Below are positions 50,979-60,150 of a stretch of DNA of 64,000 nucleotides, in pieces. The position numbers and the translations under genes were made by a program. The DNA is taken from the NCBI RefSeq assembly GCF_002929495.1, contig NZ_PJJJ01000030.1, positions 62,001 through 126,000 on the forward strand, written 5' to 3'. The stretch is from Cryobacterium sp. Y82 (lineage in GTDB: Bacteria > Actinomycetota > Actinomycetes > Actinomycetales > Microbacteriaceae). Position 1 is the first letter of the stretch, and each line of letters opens with the position of its first letter. The notes beneath the pieces are model-generated. The model was not told where the DNA came from and did not search any database. It saw only the letters and a list, made by a program, of their open reading frames with translations.

Positions 50979-52596
50979 CACCGCGACCGGCAACGGCGGA
51001 ATCGGTCGAGCCAGCGCTTTCCTGGCCTCCGGCACGATCGTGTCGCGCATTCTCGGCTTCGTGAAGGTCATTGTGCTGGCCGCCATAATCGGCCAGTTCG
51101 GCGCCACTGCTGACACCTTCGCGATCGCCAATCAGCTGCCGAATACCATCTATGTGATCGTGGCCGGCGGAATACTGACGGCCGTTCTGGTTCCGCAGAT
51201 CGTTCGTGCCAGCCTGCACGCCGACGGCGGCACTGCGTACATCAACAAGCTGCTCACGCTAGCCCTGCTCGTACTGTTGGCGGCGACGCTCGCGGCTACC
51301 CTGTTGGCCCCGCTGATAACGAGATTCATCGGCCTGAACCTGCCCGAGAACGAAAAGGCACTGGCCGTGGCATTTGCCTACTGGTGCCTTCCGCAAATGT
51401 TCTTCTACGGCCTCTACACGCTGCTGGGCGAAGTCCTCAACGCCCGCAAATCCTTCGGACCGTTCACCTGGGTGCCGGTGCTCAACAACGTCGTAGCCAT
51501 CGCCGGCCTAGTCGTTTTCGCAACGCTGTTCAGCGCGGACCCTACCGGTGATCGATCGGCTGCCGAGATCACATCGGCCATGGTCGCTGTGCTGGGAGGC
51601 AGCGCCACCCTCGGCGTGATCACCCAGTCCGTCGTGCTGTTGTATTTCTGGCGTCGCATCGGTTTGCGCTATCGCCCGGACTTTCACTTTCGCGGCGTCG
51701 GTCTCGGGGCCGCGGGCAAAATGGCGAGCTGGACCTTCGGCATGCTTCTGCTCACGACCTTCGCGGGAATCGTCGAAACGCAGGTCGTCACCCGCGCGCA
51801 CGGTGAAGCATCCGTTGCCGTGCTCGCGACCGCTTGGCTGATCTTCATGCTGCCGCACTCGGTGATCACCGTGTCGGTCGCGACGGCATACTTCACCCGC
51901 ATGAGCGAACACGCCTCACTGGGTAATTGGACTCTGGTCAAAACGGATGCCTCGAGCGCGATTCGGGGAACGTCGCTGGTAATCGTGCTCGCTGCGGCCG
52001 TAATCGCCGTCTGTGCCTACCCCGTAGCTGCCGTCTTCGTGGCACCATTCGACCAGGTTCAATCCATTGGCAACGTCATCATCGCGTTTGTTCTGGGGCT
52101 CGTGCCGTTCTGCGTACTGTTCGTTCTGCAGCGCACTTTCTATGCCCTCGGCGACACACGCACACCGTTCTTTTTCACCCTGTTTCAGGTTGGTCTGCTG
52201 ATCTGCGCCGTGCTGGCCTGCGCGTGGCTGCCGACAGACTGGATTGCCGTGGGCATCGCCGGTTCTATCACCGTGACCGGCACGCTGCAGGCCATTCTGG
52301 CTGCCCTGCTCCTGCGCCGTCGAATGCACGGTATCGACGGGCGTCGCATTTTGCGCAGCCTCGTGAAATATCTGGTCGCGGTCATCATGCCCCTGGCTGC
52401 GGGCCTGACCCTTATGGTGATTCTGGGGGCCGGTGTCGAGGGTGGCTTCGCGGTGTCCTCGAGACTTACGGCCATGGTCTCCATGGCTCTGACCGGTGTG
52501 ATTATGGCCGCGAGCTACTTCGGCCTGCTGCTGCTCATGCGCAGCGACGAGCTCACAGCGTTCCTGACGCCCCTGCGTGATCGATTGCGCCGCTAA
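50971..52596 (+). CDS. murJ: Lipid II flippase MurJ (MviN)
   Basis: The 541-aa protein has about 14 membrane helices. Conserved pieces include ASGTIVSRILGFVKVIVLAA, ADTFAIANQLPNTIYVIVAG, GGILTAVLVPQIVRA and GEVLNARKSFGPFTWVPVLN. It flips lipid II for peptidoglycan synthesis. No kinase-like or FHA extension is present, unlike mycobacterial MviN. Overlaps the DUF6049 gene; the two are one operon. Confidence 0.93.
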   Translation: MSDTATGNGGIGRASAFLASGTIVSRILGFVKVIVLAAIIGQFGATADTFAIANQLPNTIYVIVAGGILTAVLVPQIVRASLHADGGTAYINKLLTLALLVLLAATLAATLLAPLITRFIGLNLPENEKALAVAFAYWCLPQMFFYGLYTLLGEVLNARKSFGPFTWVPVLNNVVAIAGLVVFATLFSADPTGDRSAAEITSAMVAVLGGSATLGVITQSVVLLYFWRRIGLRYRPDFHFRGVGLGAAGKMASWTFGMLLLTTFAGIVETQVVTRAHGEASVAVLATAWLIFMLPHSVITVSVATAYFTRMSEHASLGNWTLVKTDASSAIRGTSLVIVLAAAVIAVCAYPVAAVFVAPFDQVQSIGNVIIAFVLGLVPFCVLFVLQRTFYALGDTRTPFFFTLFQVGLLICAVLACAWLPTDWIAVGIAGSITVTGTLQAILAALLLRRRMHGIDGRRILRSLVKYLVAVIMPLAAGLTLMVILGAGVEGGFAVSSRLTAMVSMALTGVIMAASYFGLLLLMRSDELTAFLTPLRDRLRR

Positions 52597-52785
52597 CCAC
52601 CGCGGCGGACGCAGCTGCCCACAGCGCCAGGATGAAGGCTTCGCCCGGTTTTCCCGATCGCTTCCCGAGACTGCGCCGCACCTCCAAGCTGGGAGGCCAT
52701 GGAATAGCAGCCGATTAGGATGTGTTGTATCGAAACGTGAGGCGGGATATTGCTCGTCTCGCCCACCACTGCAAGGAGTGTGCGC

Positions 52786-53757
52786 GTGCGTCAGATCATC
52801 ATTATCGGTTCCGGACCGGCCGGCTACACGGCGGCGATTTACGCCGCCAGGGCCAACCTCAAACCGCTTCTGATTGCCAGTTCGGTCGAGGCCGGCGGTG
52901 AATTGATGAATACCACCGACGTCGAGAACTTTCCTGGCTTCCCAGAAGGCGTTCAGGGCCCCGACCTGATGACCAAAATGCAGGAACAGGCAGAACGCTT
53001 CGGCACCGAGGTCGTCTACGACGACGTCGAATCTGTTGACCTGTCAGGACCCGTCAAGACGGTCGTCCTCGGTAACGGTGACGTCGAGCAGGCGCTCACC
53101 GTCATTTTCGCCACCGGTTCCGCCTACCGCAAGCTCGGCCTCAGCGATGAAGAACGTCTCTCCGGCCGTGGCGTCTCTTGGTGCGCCACCTGCGACGGTT
53201 TCTTCTTCAAAGGCAAAGAAATCGCCGTGATCGGCGGTGGCGACTCCGCCATGGAAGAAGCTACCTTCCTCACCCGGTTCGCCTCGAAGGTGCACGTCAT
53301 TCACCGCAAGGGCGAATTGCGCGCGTCAAAGATCATGCAGGAACGTGCCTTCGCAAACGACAAGATCGAGTTCATCTGGAATTCCGAGGTCGTCGGTATA
53401 TCCGGCATCGACGCCGTTGACGGTCTAATCCTGCGCGACACTGTCTCCGGAACCGAGACCGGCCTGCCCGTTGGCGGAGTGTTTGTAGCAATCGGCAATG
53501 ATCCGCGCACGCACCTCGTGCACAAGCAACTCGATCTCACCCCGGAAGGCACCATTGCCGTGGCGGGCCGATCATCGCTTACGAGCCAGGCTGGCGTGTT
53601 TGCAGCCGGTGACGTAATCGATTCCAGCTACCGTCAGGCCATCACTGCGGCTGGTTCCGGCTGCGCGGCCGCTCTCGACGCGGAGCACTACCTCAGCACC
53701 CTTCCCCCCGCCTTGCTGGCCCAGACCGGCGACCCCGAACTCACAACAGTCAACTAA
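52786..53757 (+). CDS. trxB: Thioredoxin reductase
   Basis: The 323-aa flavoprotein starts at GTG 52786, with AAGGAG (52773-52778) seven bases upstream. FAD motif [23 protein letters not shown] motif [19 protein letters not shown], redox pair C133-A-T-C136 in [11 protein letters not shown], and the C-terminal [20 protein letters not shown] are all present. It reduces the thioredoxin encoded 10 bp downstream. Confidence 0.96.
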   Translation: MRQIIIIGSGPAGYTAAIYAARANLKPLLIASSVEAGGELMNTTDVENFPGFPEGVQGPDLMTKMQEQAERFGTEVVYDDVESVDLSGPVKTVVLGNGDVEQALTVIFATGSAYRKLGLSDEERLSGRGVSWCATCDGFFFKGKEIAVIGGGDSAMEEATFLTRFASKVHVIHRKGELRASKIMQERAFANDKIEFIWNSEVVGISGIDAVDGLILRDTVSGTETGLPVGGVFVAIGNDPRTHLVHKQLDLTPEGTIAVAGRSSLTSQAGVFAAGDVIDSSYRQAITAAGSGCAAALDAEHYLSTLPPALLAQTGDPELTTVN

Positions 53758-53767
53758 GGAGTATTTC

Positions 53768-54091
53768 ATGACCGCACGATCCGTGACCGAAGCCAACTTC
53801 GAACAAGAAGTCATCAACAACGAAAAGACCGTCCTGGTGGATTTCTGGGCCGAGTGGTGTGGCCCCTGCCGCGCTGTCAGCCCGATCCTCGACCAGATTG
53901 CAACCGAGAACGCCGACAAGCTCGACATTGTCAAGCTCAATGTCGACGAGCACCCAGCTCTGGCCGCTAAGTATCAGATCACCTCCATCCCCGCGATGAA
54001 GGTCTTCCAGAAGGGTGAGGTCGTCAAGACCGTCATCGGCGCCAAGCCGAAGCCGCAGCTCGAGAAGGACCTGGCCGACTTCCTCGTCTAA
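53768..54091 (+). CDS. trxA: Thioredoxin
   Basis: The 107-aa protein has the active site W30-C31-G-P-C34 in VLVDFWAEWCGPCRAVSPIL, the cis-Pro loop in ITSIPAMKVFQKGEVV and a normal length. It is 10 bp after trxB, forming the trxB-trxA redox operon, and is followed by an intrinsic terminator. Confidence 0.97.
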   Translation: MTARSVTEANFEQEVINNEKTVLVDFWAEWCGPCRAVSPILDQIATENADKLDIVKLNVDEHPALAAKYQITSIPAMKVFQKGEVVKTVIGAKPKPQLEKDLADFLV

Positions 54092-54111
54092 CCAGTAGTT
54101 CACACGCGATC

Positions 54112-54144
54112 AAACCCGTCCGGCATCAGCCGAGCGGGTTTTTT
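54112..54144 (+). terminator. Intrinsic terminator after trxA
   Basis: AAACCCG, then CGGC, pair with GCCG and CGGGTTT around ATCA, with 2-nt symmetric internal loops, followed by TTT. It starts 20 bp after the trxA stop codon. Confidence 0.88.
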
Positions 54145-54195
54145 CGTGCCCGGTGCCACCCCATACGATAAGGAAGACAGCAGAACGGATGTGAC

Positions 54196-55560
54196 GTGAC
54201 AATTCAGGGTTCCCCCCAGACCGGCGCTGTGCAGACAACTACTGCGCAGGGCAGCAATAATCTCGACCCGTGGTACCACCACTACGCCGACCGAGCCTCT
54301 GGGCTCAAGGCCTCCGAGGTGCGCGCACTCTTCGCTGTGGCCTCACGTCCCGAAGTGGTTTCACTAGCCGGCGGCATGCCATACGTCGCTGCCCTGCCGC
54401 AGGACCTCGTCATTGATGCAATGGACCGCGTCATGCACCAGAAAGGTGCTACCGCCCTACAATACGGCTCTGGTCAGGGATTTCCCTTGCTCCGTGAACA
54501 AATTCTCGACGTCATGGCCCTCGAAGGCATCAAGGCCAACGCCGATGACGTAGTCGTGACGACCGGTTCCCAGCATGCCCTCGAGCTCGTGAGCAAGCTC
54601 TTTTTGAACCCTGGCGACGTCGTTCTCTCCGAAGGCCCGAGTTACGTCACCGCTATGGTCATCTTCAAGTCATACCAGGCCGAGGTTGACCATGTCCCGA
54701 TGGACGAGAACGGTCTGATCCCGGCCGCTCTGATCGAGCACATCGCTGCCTTGAAGGCCGCCGGACGAACCATCAAGTTTCTGTACACGATCCCCAGTTT
54801 TCACAATCCCGCCGGGGTCACCCTCAGCTGGCAGCGGCGCCTGGAGATTCTCGAGATTTGCCGATCGAACAATATCCTGGTGCTTGAGGACAACCCCTAC
54901 GGCCTGCTGTACTTCGATAAGCCAGCACCGGATGCCATTCGCTCGCTCGAGCGCGACGGCGTCGTCTACCTGGGCACCTTCTCGAAGACGCTCGCGCCTG
55001 GTTTTCGAGTTGGTTGGGCGCTCGCCCCGCATGCAATTCGCGAGAAACTCGTGCTTGCCAACGAGGCGGCCGTGCTCTCCCCCAGCTCCCTCACCCAGAT
55101 GATCATTTCAGAATACCTGGCCACGACCGACTGGAAAGCGCAAATCAACACGTTTCGCGGCGTGTACCACGAGCGGAAGAATGCCATGCTGGCCGCCCTG
55201 GATGAGTTTTTGCCGGACCTGAGCTGGACCAATCCAACCGGTGGATTTTACGTTTGGGTCACCCTGCCTGAACGACTCGATTCCAAGGCCATGCTTCCCC
55301 GTGCGGTCAAGGAACTAGTTGCGTACACACCCGGTACCGCGTTCTACGCGGACGGAGATGGGCGCCAGAACCTGCGTCTCGCCTTCTGCTATCCCACCCC
55401 CGAAAGTATTCGACTTGGCATACGTCGTCTAGCTACTGTGATTCGTGGCGAACTCGACCTACTCGACACTTTTGCCGGCACAGGGCCGCTCGGCGCTGCC
55501 CCCGACCGGCCGGGCATTCACCATCAGCGTTTCGGTGGCCCACCGGCAAATATCTCTTAA
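54196..55560 (+). CDS. PLP-dependent aminotransferase (class I/II, 2-aminoadipate transaminase-like)
   Basis: The 454-aa protein has VVSLAGGMPYVAALPQDLVI, LQYGSGQGFPLLREQI, TTGSQHALELVSKLFLNPGD, PSFHNPAGVTLSWQRRLEIL, LEDNPYGLLYF and the PLP Lys in LGTFSKTLAPGFRVGWALA. It is an aminotransferase without a GntR domain, similar to LysN/2-aminoadipate and aromatic aminotransferases. Starts with GTG at 54196; a weak ribosome site makes the start uncertain. It commonly lies between trxA and the ddl-like gene in Microbacteriaceae. Substrate unknown. Confidence 0.85.
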   Translation: MTIQGSPQTGAVQTTTAQGSNNLDPWYHHYADRASGLKASEVRALFAVASRPEVVSLAGGMPYVAALPQDLVIDAMDRVMHQKGATALQYGSGQGFPLLREQILDVMALEGIKANADDVVVTTGSQHALELVSKLFLNPGDVVLSEGPSYVTAMVIFKSYQAEVDHVPMDENGLIPAALIEHIAALKAAGRTIKFLYTIPSFHNPAGVTLSWQRRLEILEICRSNNILVLEDNPYGLLYFDKPAPDAIRSLERDGVVYLGTFSKTLAPGFRVGWALAPHAIREKLVLANEAAVLSPSSLTQMIISEYLATTDWKAQINTFRGVYHERKNAMLAALDEFLPDLSWTNPTGGFYVWVTLPERLDSKAMLPRAVKELVAYTPGTAFYADGDGRQNLRLAFCYPTPESIRLGIRRLATVIRGELDLLDTFAGTGPLGAAPDRPGIHHQRFGGPPANIS

Positions 55561-55602
55561 TTGCGCATTACTACCGACACTCAGCAAGGAAAAAACCTGA
55601 TC

Positions 55603-56559
55603 ATGAGCGAATTATCCGCACTTAGAATCATCGTGCTGGCCGGTGGCATCTCCCATGAGCGTGACGTGTCACTGCGATCGGGGCGGCGGGTAGCGGATGC
55701 CCTCACCGACGAAGGCCACTCCGTCACCGTGCTTGACCCTGGCGCCAACTTACTGAGCACCCTGGCGGAACTGGCCCCAGACCTTATCTGGCCCACCCTG
55801 CACGGCGCCACGGGAGAAGATGGCGCCCTTCTGTCCCTGCTGGAAACCACCGGAATTCCATTTGTCGGTTCGCGCGGCCCCGCGGCCGCTCTGGCCTGGA
55901 ACAAGGCCATCGCCAAAGAGCTGGTGCTTCGGGCTGGCTTCGCAACTCCCCCAGCAATTGCACTGTCGACCGAAACTTTCCGCGATCTCGGGGCCACGAG
56001 CGTGCTTGAGCATTTAGTGAGGGCGATCGGTCTGCCGCTCGTCGTCAAGCCTGCCCAGGGCGGCTCGTCACAGGGCGTGACGATTGTGCGCACCCCCGCC
56101 GACCTGCCGCGCGCCATGGTCGACGCGTACACCTACGCCGACACCGCGTTGGTTGAGGCCTACATCGACGGGGCCGAGGTCACTGTCGCCGTACTCGACA
56201 CCGGAGATGGTCCCGCGGCACTGCCGATCGTGGAAATCGTTCCCCTCGACGGCGTATACAGCTTCGAGGCTCGCTATAACGCTGGTGAGACCGATTTCTA
56301 CACGCCTGCCCGTCTCTCTGACGATGTTGCAGTGACCGTCGCCGCCGCAGCGGTGGCCATACACACTCTTCTGGGGCTGCGCCACCTAAGCAGAGTCGAC
56401 CTCATTGTCGATGCCGCCGGCACGCCTTGGTTTCTCGAGGCCAACGTGCTCCCCGGCCTCACCGAAACATCCTTGGTTCCCCAGGCTATCGAGGCCGACC
56501 GACACACCCTCGGCGCCACCTATTCCGCGCTGGCAACGAACGCCCTAGTCACTCAATAA
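55603..56559 (+). CDS. D-alanine-D-alanine ligase family protein (ATP-grasp)
   Basis: The 318-aa protein starts MSELSALRIIVLAGGISHER at 55603, with AAGGAA upstream; the longer frame from 55561 is less likely. ATP-grasp marks: PTLHGATGEDGALLSLLETT, NKAIAKELVLRAG, VVKPAQGGSSQGVTIV, EAYIDGAEVTVAVL and FLEANVLPGLTETSLVPQA. It probably ligates D-alanine or a related substrate for peptidoglycan. A second, canonical ddl may exist elsewhere. Confidence 0.87.
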   Translation: MSELSALRIIVLAGGISHERDVSLRSGRRVADALTDEGHSVTVLDPGANLLSTLAELAPDLIWPTLHGATGEDGALLSLLETTGIPFVGSRGPAAALAWNKAIAKELVLRAGFATPPAIALSTETFRDLGATSVLEHLVRAIGLPLVVKPAQGGSSQGVTIVRTPADLPRAMVDAYTYADTALVEAYIDGAEVTVAVLDTGDGPAALPIVEIVPLDGVYSFEARYNAGETDFYTPARLSDDVAVTVAAAAVAIHTLLGLRHLSRVDLIVDAAGTPWFLEANVLPGLTETSLVPQAIEADRHTLGATYSALATNALVTQ

Positions 56560-56564
56560 GCCTG

Positions 56565-56578
56565 GTTTCACGTGAAAC
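56565..56578. promoter_or_regulatory. parS site 1
   Basis: The 14-bp palindrome GTTTCACGTGAAAC, the parS core bound by ParB, 6 bp after the ddl-like stop codon. Confidence 0.95.
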
Positions 56579-56606
56579 ATCGCAGCTTCCCTTACTCGCA
56601 CATCCC

Positions 56607-56620
56607 GTTTCACGTGAAAC
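56607..56620. promoter_or_regulatory. parS site 2
   Basis: Exact copy of GTTTCACGTGAAAC, 42 bp from site 1 centre to centre. Confidence 0.95.
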
Positions 56621-56646
56621 ACCACACCTCCCCCATGGACAGGCCT

Positions 56647-56660
56647 GTTTCACGTGAAAC
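56647..56660. promoter_or_regulatory. parS site 3
   Basis: Exact copy of GTTTCACGTGAAAC, 40 bp after site 2, with a 5' T as in the 16-bp consensus. Confidence 0.95.
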
Positions 56661-56791
56661 GTGGCAAGGCGCCTGCTAAGCCGCCACAGGAAAGCCCGAG
56701 CTGCCACAAGAGCGGCCAGAAAATATTGATTTCTGCGGACGGACCCGGCACGCACCCCGGAACATTTGACGTGCCACGCCCGTCATGGACC

Positions 56792-56805
56792 GTTTCACGT
56801 GAAAC
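56792..56805. promoter_or_regulatory. parS site 4
   Basis: Exact copy of GTTTCACGTGAAAC, 22 bp beyond the 3' end of parB. Confidence 0.95.
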
Positions 56806-56827
56806 GTCGCGCAGACAGACCCTCCGA

Positions 56828-57790
56828 CTAATTTGCGCTGAAACCCGGCTCTCCGAGGACCGTCAGAATACGGTTCAAGTCACCGATAGTCGCGAAATCC
56901 ACCGTGATCTGGCCTTTTCTAGCTCCCAGATTGATTTTCACGCGAGTGTCGAGCCGATCTCCGAGGTGCTCTGCGATCTCATCAAGATGCCCCTGGCGTC
57001 GACCCGGCAGTGGTTTCGCCTTTACTACCCTCGGAACGGCAATCGCAGTCGCTTCGGCCGCACGAACGGATAGGTCTTCCTCGACAATTTTGTCGGCCAG
57101 ACGCAGCATGCCGGCCGGGTCGCCCACCGACAGAATCGCGCGCGCATGACCGGCCGAAAGTACACCAGCGGCAACGCGCAACTGAACCGGTTCCGGTAGT
57201 TTTAGCAGTCGCAAGGTGTTCGTGATTTGCGGACGAGATCGACCAATGCGCTTGGCTAATTCCTCCTGGGTTATACCGAAGTCCGCAAGCAACTGCTGAT
57301 AAGCGGAGGCTTCTTCCAGTGGATTCAGCTGGGCGCGGTGCAGGTTCTCCAGCAATGCGTCACGCAACATATCGACGTCTGCGGTCTCACGCACCACTGC
57401 CGGAATGGTGTCAAGCCCAACCAACTTCGTGGCTCGCAAACGCCGCTCACCCATAACAAGCTCATACTTGCCCGGTTCATCGGATAATGGGCGAACAACG
57501 ATGGGTTGCAACACCCCGACTTCACGAATGCTGTGCACAAGTTCAGCAAGGTCATCTTCATCGAAGATAGTACGCGGCTGCGCACGGTTAGGAACGATGT
57601 TTTGCGGATTCAGGTGCGCCAGTCGGGCGCCAGCTATCAGCGGAACGTCAGGGACAGCTTCGGGGGGGGCATCCGCTGCACTGGTCACACCCCGCGGAAA
57701 GAACACATCGACCGGGCGCGGAGCGGAGGCATCGTCCTGCACCGGGATGAGTGCGCCGATACCGCGGCCAAGGCCGGTTCTTTTCGCCAT
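56828..57790 (-). CDS. parB: Chromosome partitioning protein ParB
   Basis: The 320-aa protein MAKRTGLGRGIGALIPVQDD has the ParB/Srx CTPase domain (VPNRAQPRTIFDEDDLAELV, MGERRLRATKLVGL), the central helix-turn-helix (ITQEELAKRIGRSRPQITNT) and a C-terminal dimerisation domain. It loads at parS and slides as a CTP clamp. Its ATG shares one base with the parA stop (TAATG). Four parS sites lie between its 3' end and the ddl-like gene. Confidence 0.96.
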   Translation of the reverse strand: MAKRTGLGRGIGALIPVQDDASAPRPVDVFFPRGVTSAADAPPEAVPDVPLIAGARLAHLNPQNIVPNRAQPRTIFDEDDLAELVHSIREVGVLQPIVVRPLSDEPGKYELVMGERRLRATKLVGLDTIPAVVRETADVDMLRDALLENLHRAQLNPLEEASAYQQLLADFGITQEELAKRIGRSRPQITNTLRLLKLPEPVQLRVAAGVLSAGHARAILSVGDPAGMLRLADKIVEEDLSVRAAEATAIAVPRVVKAKPLPGRRQGHLDEIAEHLGDRLDTRVKINLGARKGQITVDFATIGDLNRILTVLGEPGFSAN

Positions 57791-58743
57791 TAGTGCTGTT
57801 CTTTCGTTTGAGAAGTATTTTCCGCTCGTGGCGCCCCACGATGGGCCATTTCTGCGGCTGCTTCCAGGTAGGAGAGCGATCCTGCCGAGTTGAGATCGTA
57901 GCTGACGACACTCTGGCCATAGCTTGGGGCCTCAGAAACGCGCACAGAGCGTGGAATTGCAGTATTGAGCACCTCGTCGGGGAAATGATCGCGCACTTCC
58001 TTCGCAACCTGGGTTGCCAGATTGGTGCGACTGTCGTACATCGTGAGCAAAATGGTCGAGACGACGAGGTCGGGATTGAGGTGTTTCTCGATTAGAGCGA
58101 TGTTCTTGAGCAGCTGACTCAGTCCCTCGAGTGCGTAATACTCGCACTGGATGGGGATAAGTACCTCGCGTGCGGCGACGAAAGCGTTGATGGTCAGTAG
58201 CCCAAGTGACGGCGGGCAGTCAATAAAAACATAATCATACGGCTCGACCACCTCAGCCAGGTAGAGGTCGAGTGCACGGCGAAGGCGCTGCTCACGCGCG
58301 ACGAGTGAGACCAGTTCAATCTCGGCACCGGCAAGGTGGATCGTCGCGGGAACACAGAACAACGCACCAAATTCGGGGCTCTTCTGTACGACCTCGTCCA
58401 TGGGCATGTCGTTAATGATGACGTCGTAGACGCTCGGCGTCTCAGCACGGTGTTCAACGCCTAGGGCCGTAGATGCGTTGCCCTGCGGGTCGAGGTCGAT
58501 GACCAAGACACGTGCTCCCTGGCGAGCCAACGCGGCGGCCAGGTTGACTGCGGTCGTAGTCTTACCGACCCCGCCCTTCTGGTTGGAGATCGTCAACACA
58601 CGCGTGTTCTCGGGTTTCGGCAGATCTCCAGCAGCGATGACCTGGCGACGACGCGTGAGTTCCGCAATTTCTCGGGCCAGCGGCGTTGTACCGTCGAACC
58701 CTGCCGCCTTGCCGTTGTGCTGATCTTCAGCAGGATGTTTCAC
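57790..58743 (-). CDS. parA: Chromosome partitioning ATPase ParA (Soj)
   Basis: The 317-aa protein has the deviant Walker A VLTISNQKGGVGKTTTAVNL, IDLDPQGNASTALG and the Walker B region YVFIDCPPSLG. It hydrolyses ATP to move ParB-parS complexes. The GTG start at 58743 lies inside parS site 5, with AAAGG as a ribosome site; about 45 residues precede the Walker A motif. Coupled to parB. Confidence 0.95.
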   Translation of the reverse strand: MKHPAEDQHNGKAAGFDGTTPLAREIAELTRRRQVIAAGDLPKPENTRVLTISNQKGGVGKTTTAVNLAAALARQGARVLVIDLDPQGNASTALGVEHRAETPSVYDVIINDMPMDEVVQKSPEFGALFCVPATIHLAGAEIELVSLVAREQRLRRALDLYLAEVVEPYDYVFIDCPPSLGLLTINAFVAAREVLIPIQCEYYALEGLSQLLKNIALIEKHLNPDLVVSTILLTMYDSRTNLATQVAKEVRDHFPDEVLNTAIPRSVRVSEAPSYGQSVVSYDLNSAGSLSYLEAAAEMAHRGAPRAENTSQTKEQH

Positions 58744-58750
58744 GTGAAAC
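58737..58750. promoter_or_regulatory. parS site 5, overlapping the parA start codon
   Basis: Exact GTTTCACGTGAAAC. The GTG of parA (58743-58741) is the minus-strand reading of the centre of the palindrome, so ParB binding would cover the translation start. Confidence 0.95.
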
Positions 58751-58819
58751 CTTTACGCTCGACGGTTGATGAGCCACCTGAAAGGGACCCCCGAACATGA
58801 AATTCAGCGTCATTCGGGA

Positions 58820-59530
58820 CTACTCCACTGTAGCTCTGATGACTCGGGTAACCTCGGGCAGCACACCAGCACCGAGGGTAATAACCCGAACATCACGCAG
58901 GCGATACTTGCGAATCGGTTTGGCCGCTGCTTCAATCTCACGCTGCGCCCCCTCACCTTTCATGAGGATGAGCTCACCGCCGCTGCGCAACAGGGGAGCG
59001 GTCAATGGTAACAACTTACTCAAGGCACTCACCGCTCGAGCAGTCACTTGATCAAGCGGATGCGCCAGGCGTGTTTCTTCGGCGCGCGCACGCACCACGG
59101 TCACATTCAACAGGCGTAGGGCCGCAACCTGGTTATTCAACCACGCGACTCGACGTTCCATCGGTTCGATCAGCACGAAATCCACGTCGGGCCGGGCGAT
59201 AGCCAGCACGAGACCGGGAAGGCCGGCGCCGGAGCCAACGTCACCCACGAGCCCCGGACGCAAAAGGGGCGCCACGACGGCGCAATTGAGAATGTGCCGA
59301 GACCACAGACGTGGCAGTTCCAGTGGACCAATTAGCCCCAAAATTTCGCCCTGATCAGCTAAATTCGTGACAAAGGCCCTCATGACATCGACCTGTGGCC
59401 CCAGAAGGTCGACCGCCGTTGGCGGTTCAATCTCTACGGCAACCGGATCGCCCGTGCTTCCTGATGCCGCCATCGATTCAGGCATGTTTCCCGCGGTACG
59501 TTTCGGGTCCGGCGTGACAGATTGCGACAT
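58820..59530 (-). CDS. rsmG: 16S rRNA (guanine-N7) methyltransferase RsmG
   Basis: The 236-aa protein has the SAM-binding motif VGDVGSGAGLPGLVLAIAR, then PDVDFVLIEPMERRVAWLNN, RAEETRLAHP and TARAVSALSKLLPLTAPLL, as in RsmG/GidB. It methylates G527 of 16S rRNA. Start taken at the ATG at 59530, 11 bases after jag; a TTG at 59536 is an alternative. Part of the rnpA-yidD-yidC-jag-rsmG-parA-parB run. Confidence 0.93.
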   Translation of the reverse strand: MSQSVTPDPKRTAGNMPESMAASGSTGDPVAVEIEPPTAVDLLGPQVDVMRAFVTNLADQGEILGLIGPLELPRLWSRHILNCAVVAPLLRPGLVGDVGSGAGLPGLVLAIARPDVDFVLIEPMERRVAWLNNQVAALRLLNVTVVRARAEETRLAHPLDQVTARAVSALSKLLPLTAPLLRSGGELILMKGEGAQREIEAAAKPIRKYRLRDVRVITLGAGVLPEVTRVIRATVE

Positions 59531-59541
59531 GACCAACGAGA

Positions 59542-60150
59542 CTACGCCGCGGTAATGACGGTGTGTCGGTCGCGGCCCTCACCGGACGACTCCGACCGGT
59601 AACCACCACTGGCCGCGACGATGTCGTGTACCAGTTTGCGCTCGTAAGATGACATGGCCGGCAGGTCCGCTTCGGTCGCACCACCCACAATCCGCTCAAT
59701 AGCCCGGGTCACAAGGGCGGCGAGTTCGGCTTCGCGCGCTTCACGGGATCCGCCGATATCCAAGATCAGCCGCGAAAAAGAACCCGTTTTATTCTGCACC
59801 GCGAGGCGAGTCAGTTCCTGCAGGGCGTTGACCGTTTCCGGCTTGGAAAGTACACGCAGACTGTCAGCCTCTGACGCTTTGACCGCTAAGTAGGCCCGAC
59901 CATTGCGCGCATCAATGTCAATGTCGCCGTCCAGGTCGCAGATATCAAGGAACTCCTCGATATAGTCCGCAGCAATGTCACCTTCACGCTCGAGCTGATC
60001 GGTCGTCAGGGGTGTCTCGGTAACGCTCCCGGGTTCCGGAACGGCGGGGGAGGGATCTGTTGTCGTGTCGGTGGCAATGACAACTGCACTGTCAACAGTG
60101 ACAGTATCCACTTCGTTGAGGCCGGTTTTGTCCGTCACGATGATCTCCAC
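59542..60150 (-). CDS. R3H/KH domain RNA-binding protein Jag
   Basis: The 202-aa protein has an acidic, Thr-rich N-terminus. A KH-like domain (DYIEEFLDICDLDGDIDIDA, about 62-130) follows, then a C-terminal R3H domain (MSSYERKLVHDIVAAS with the R-x3-H residues). It binds RNA and, in related bacteria, influences cell envelope gene expression. It directly follows yidC, sharing one base. Confidence 0.9.
   Translation of the reverse strand: MEIIVTDKTGLNEVDTVTVDSAVVIATDTTTDPSPAVPEPGSVTETPLTTDQLEREGDIAADYIEEFLDICDLDGDIDIDARNGRAYLAVKASEADSLRVLSKPETVNALQELTRLAVQNKTGSFSRLILDIGGSREAREAELAALVTRAIERIVGGATEADLPAMSSYERKLVHDIVAASGGYRSESSGEGRDRHTVITAA

Noticed and set aside
56560-56827. Possible CRISPR-like array of GTTTCACGTGAAAC repeats
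   Set aside because: The repeats are palindromic 14-mers with the parS sequence beside parAB; spacing is irregular and there are no cas genes.
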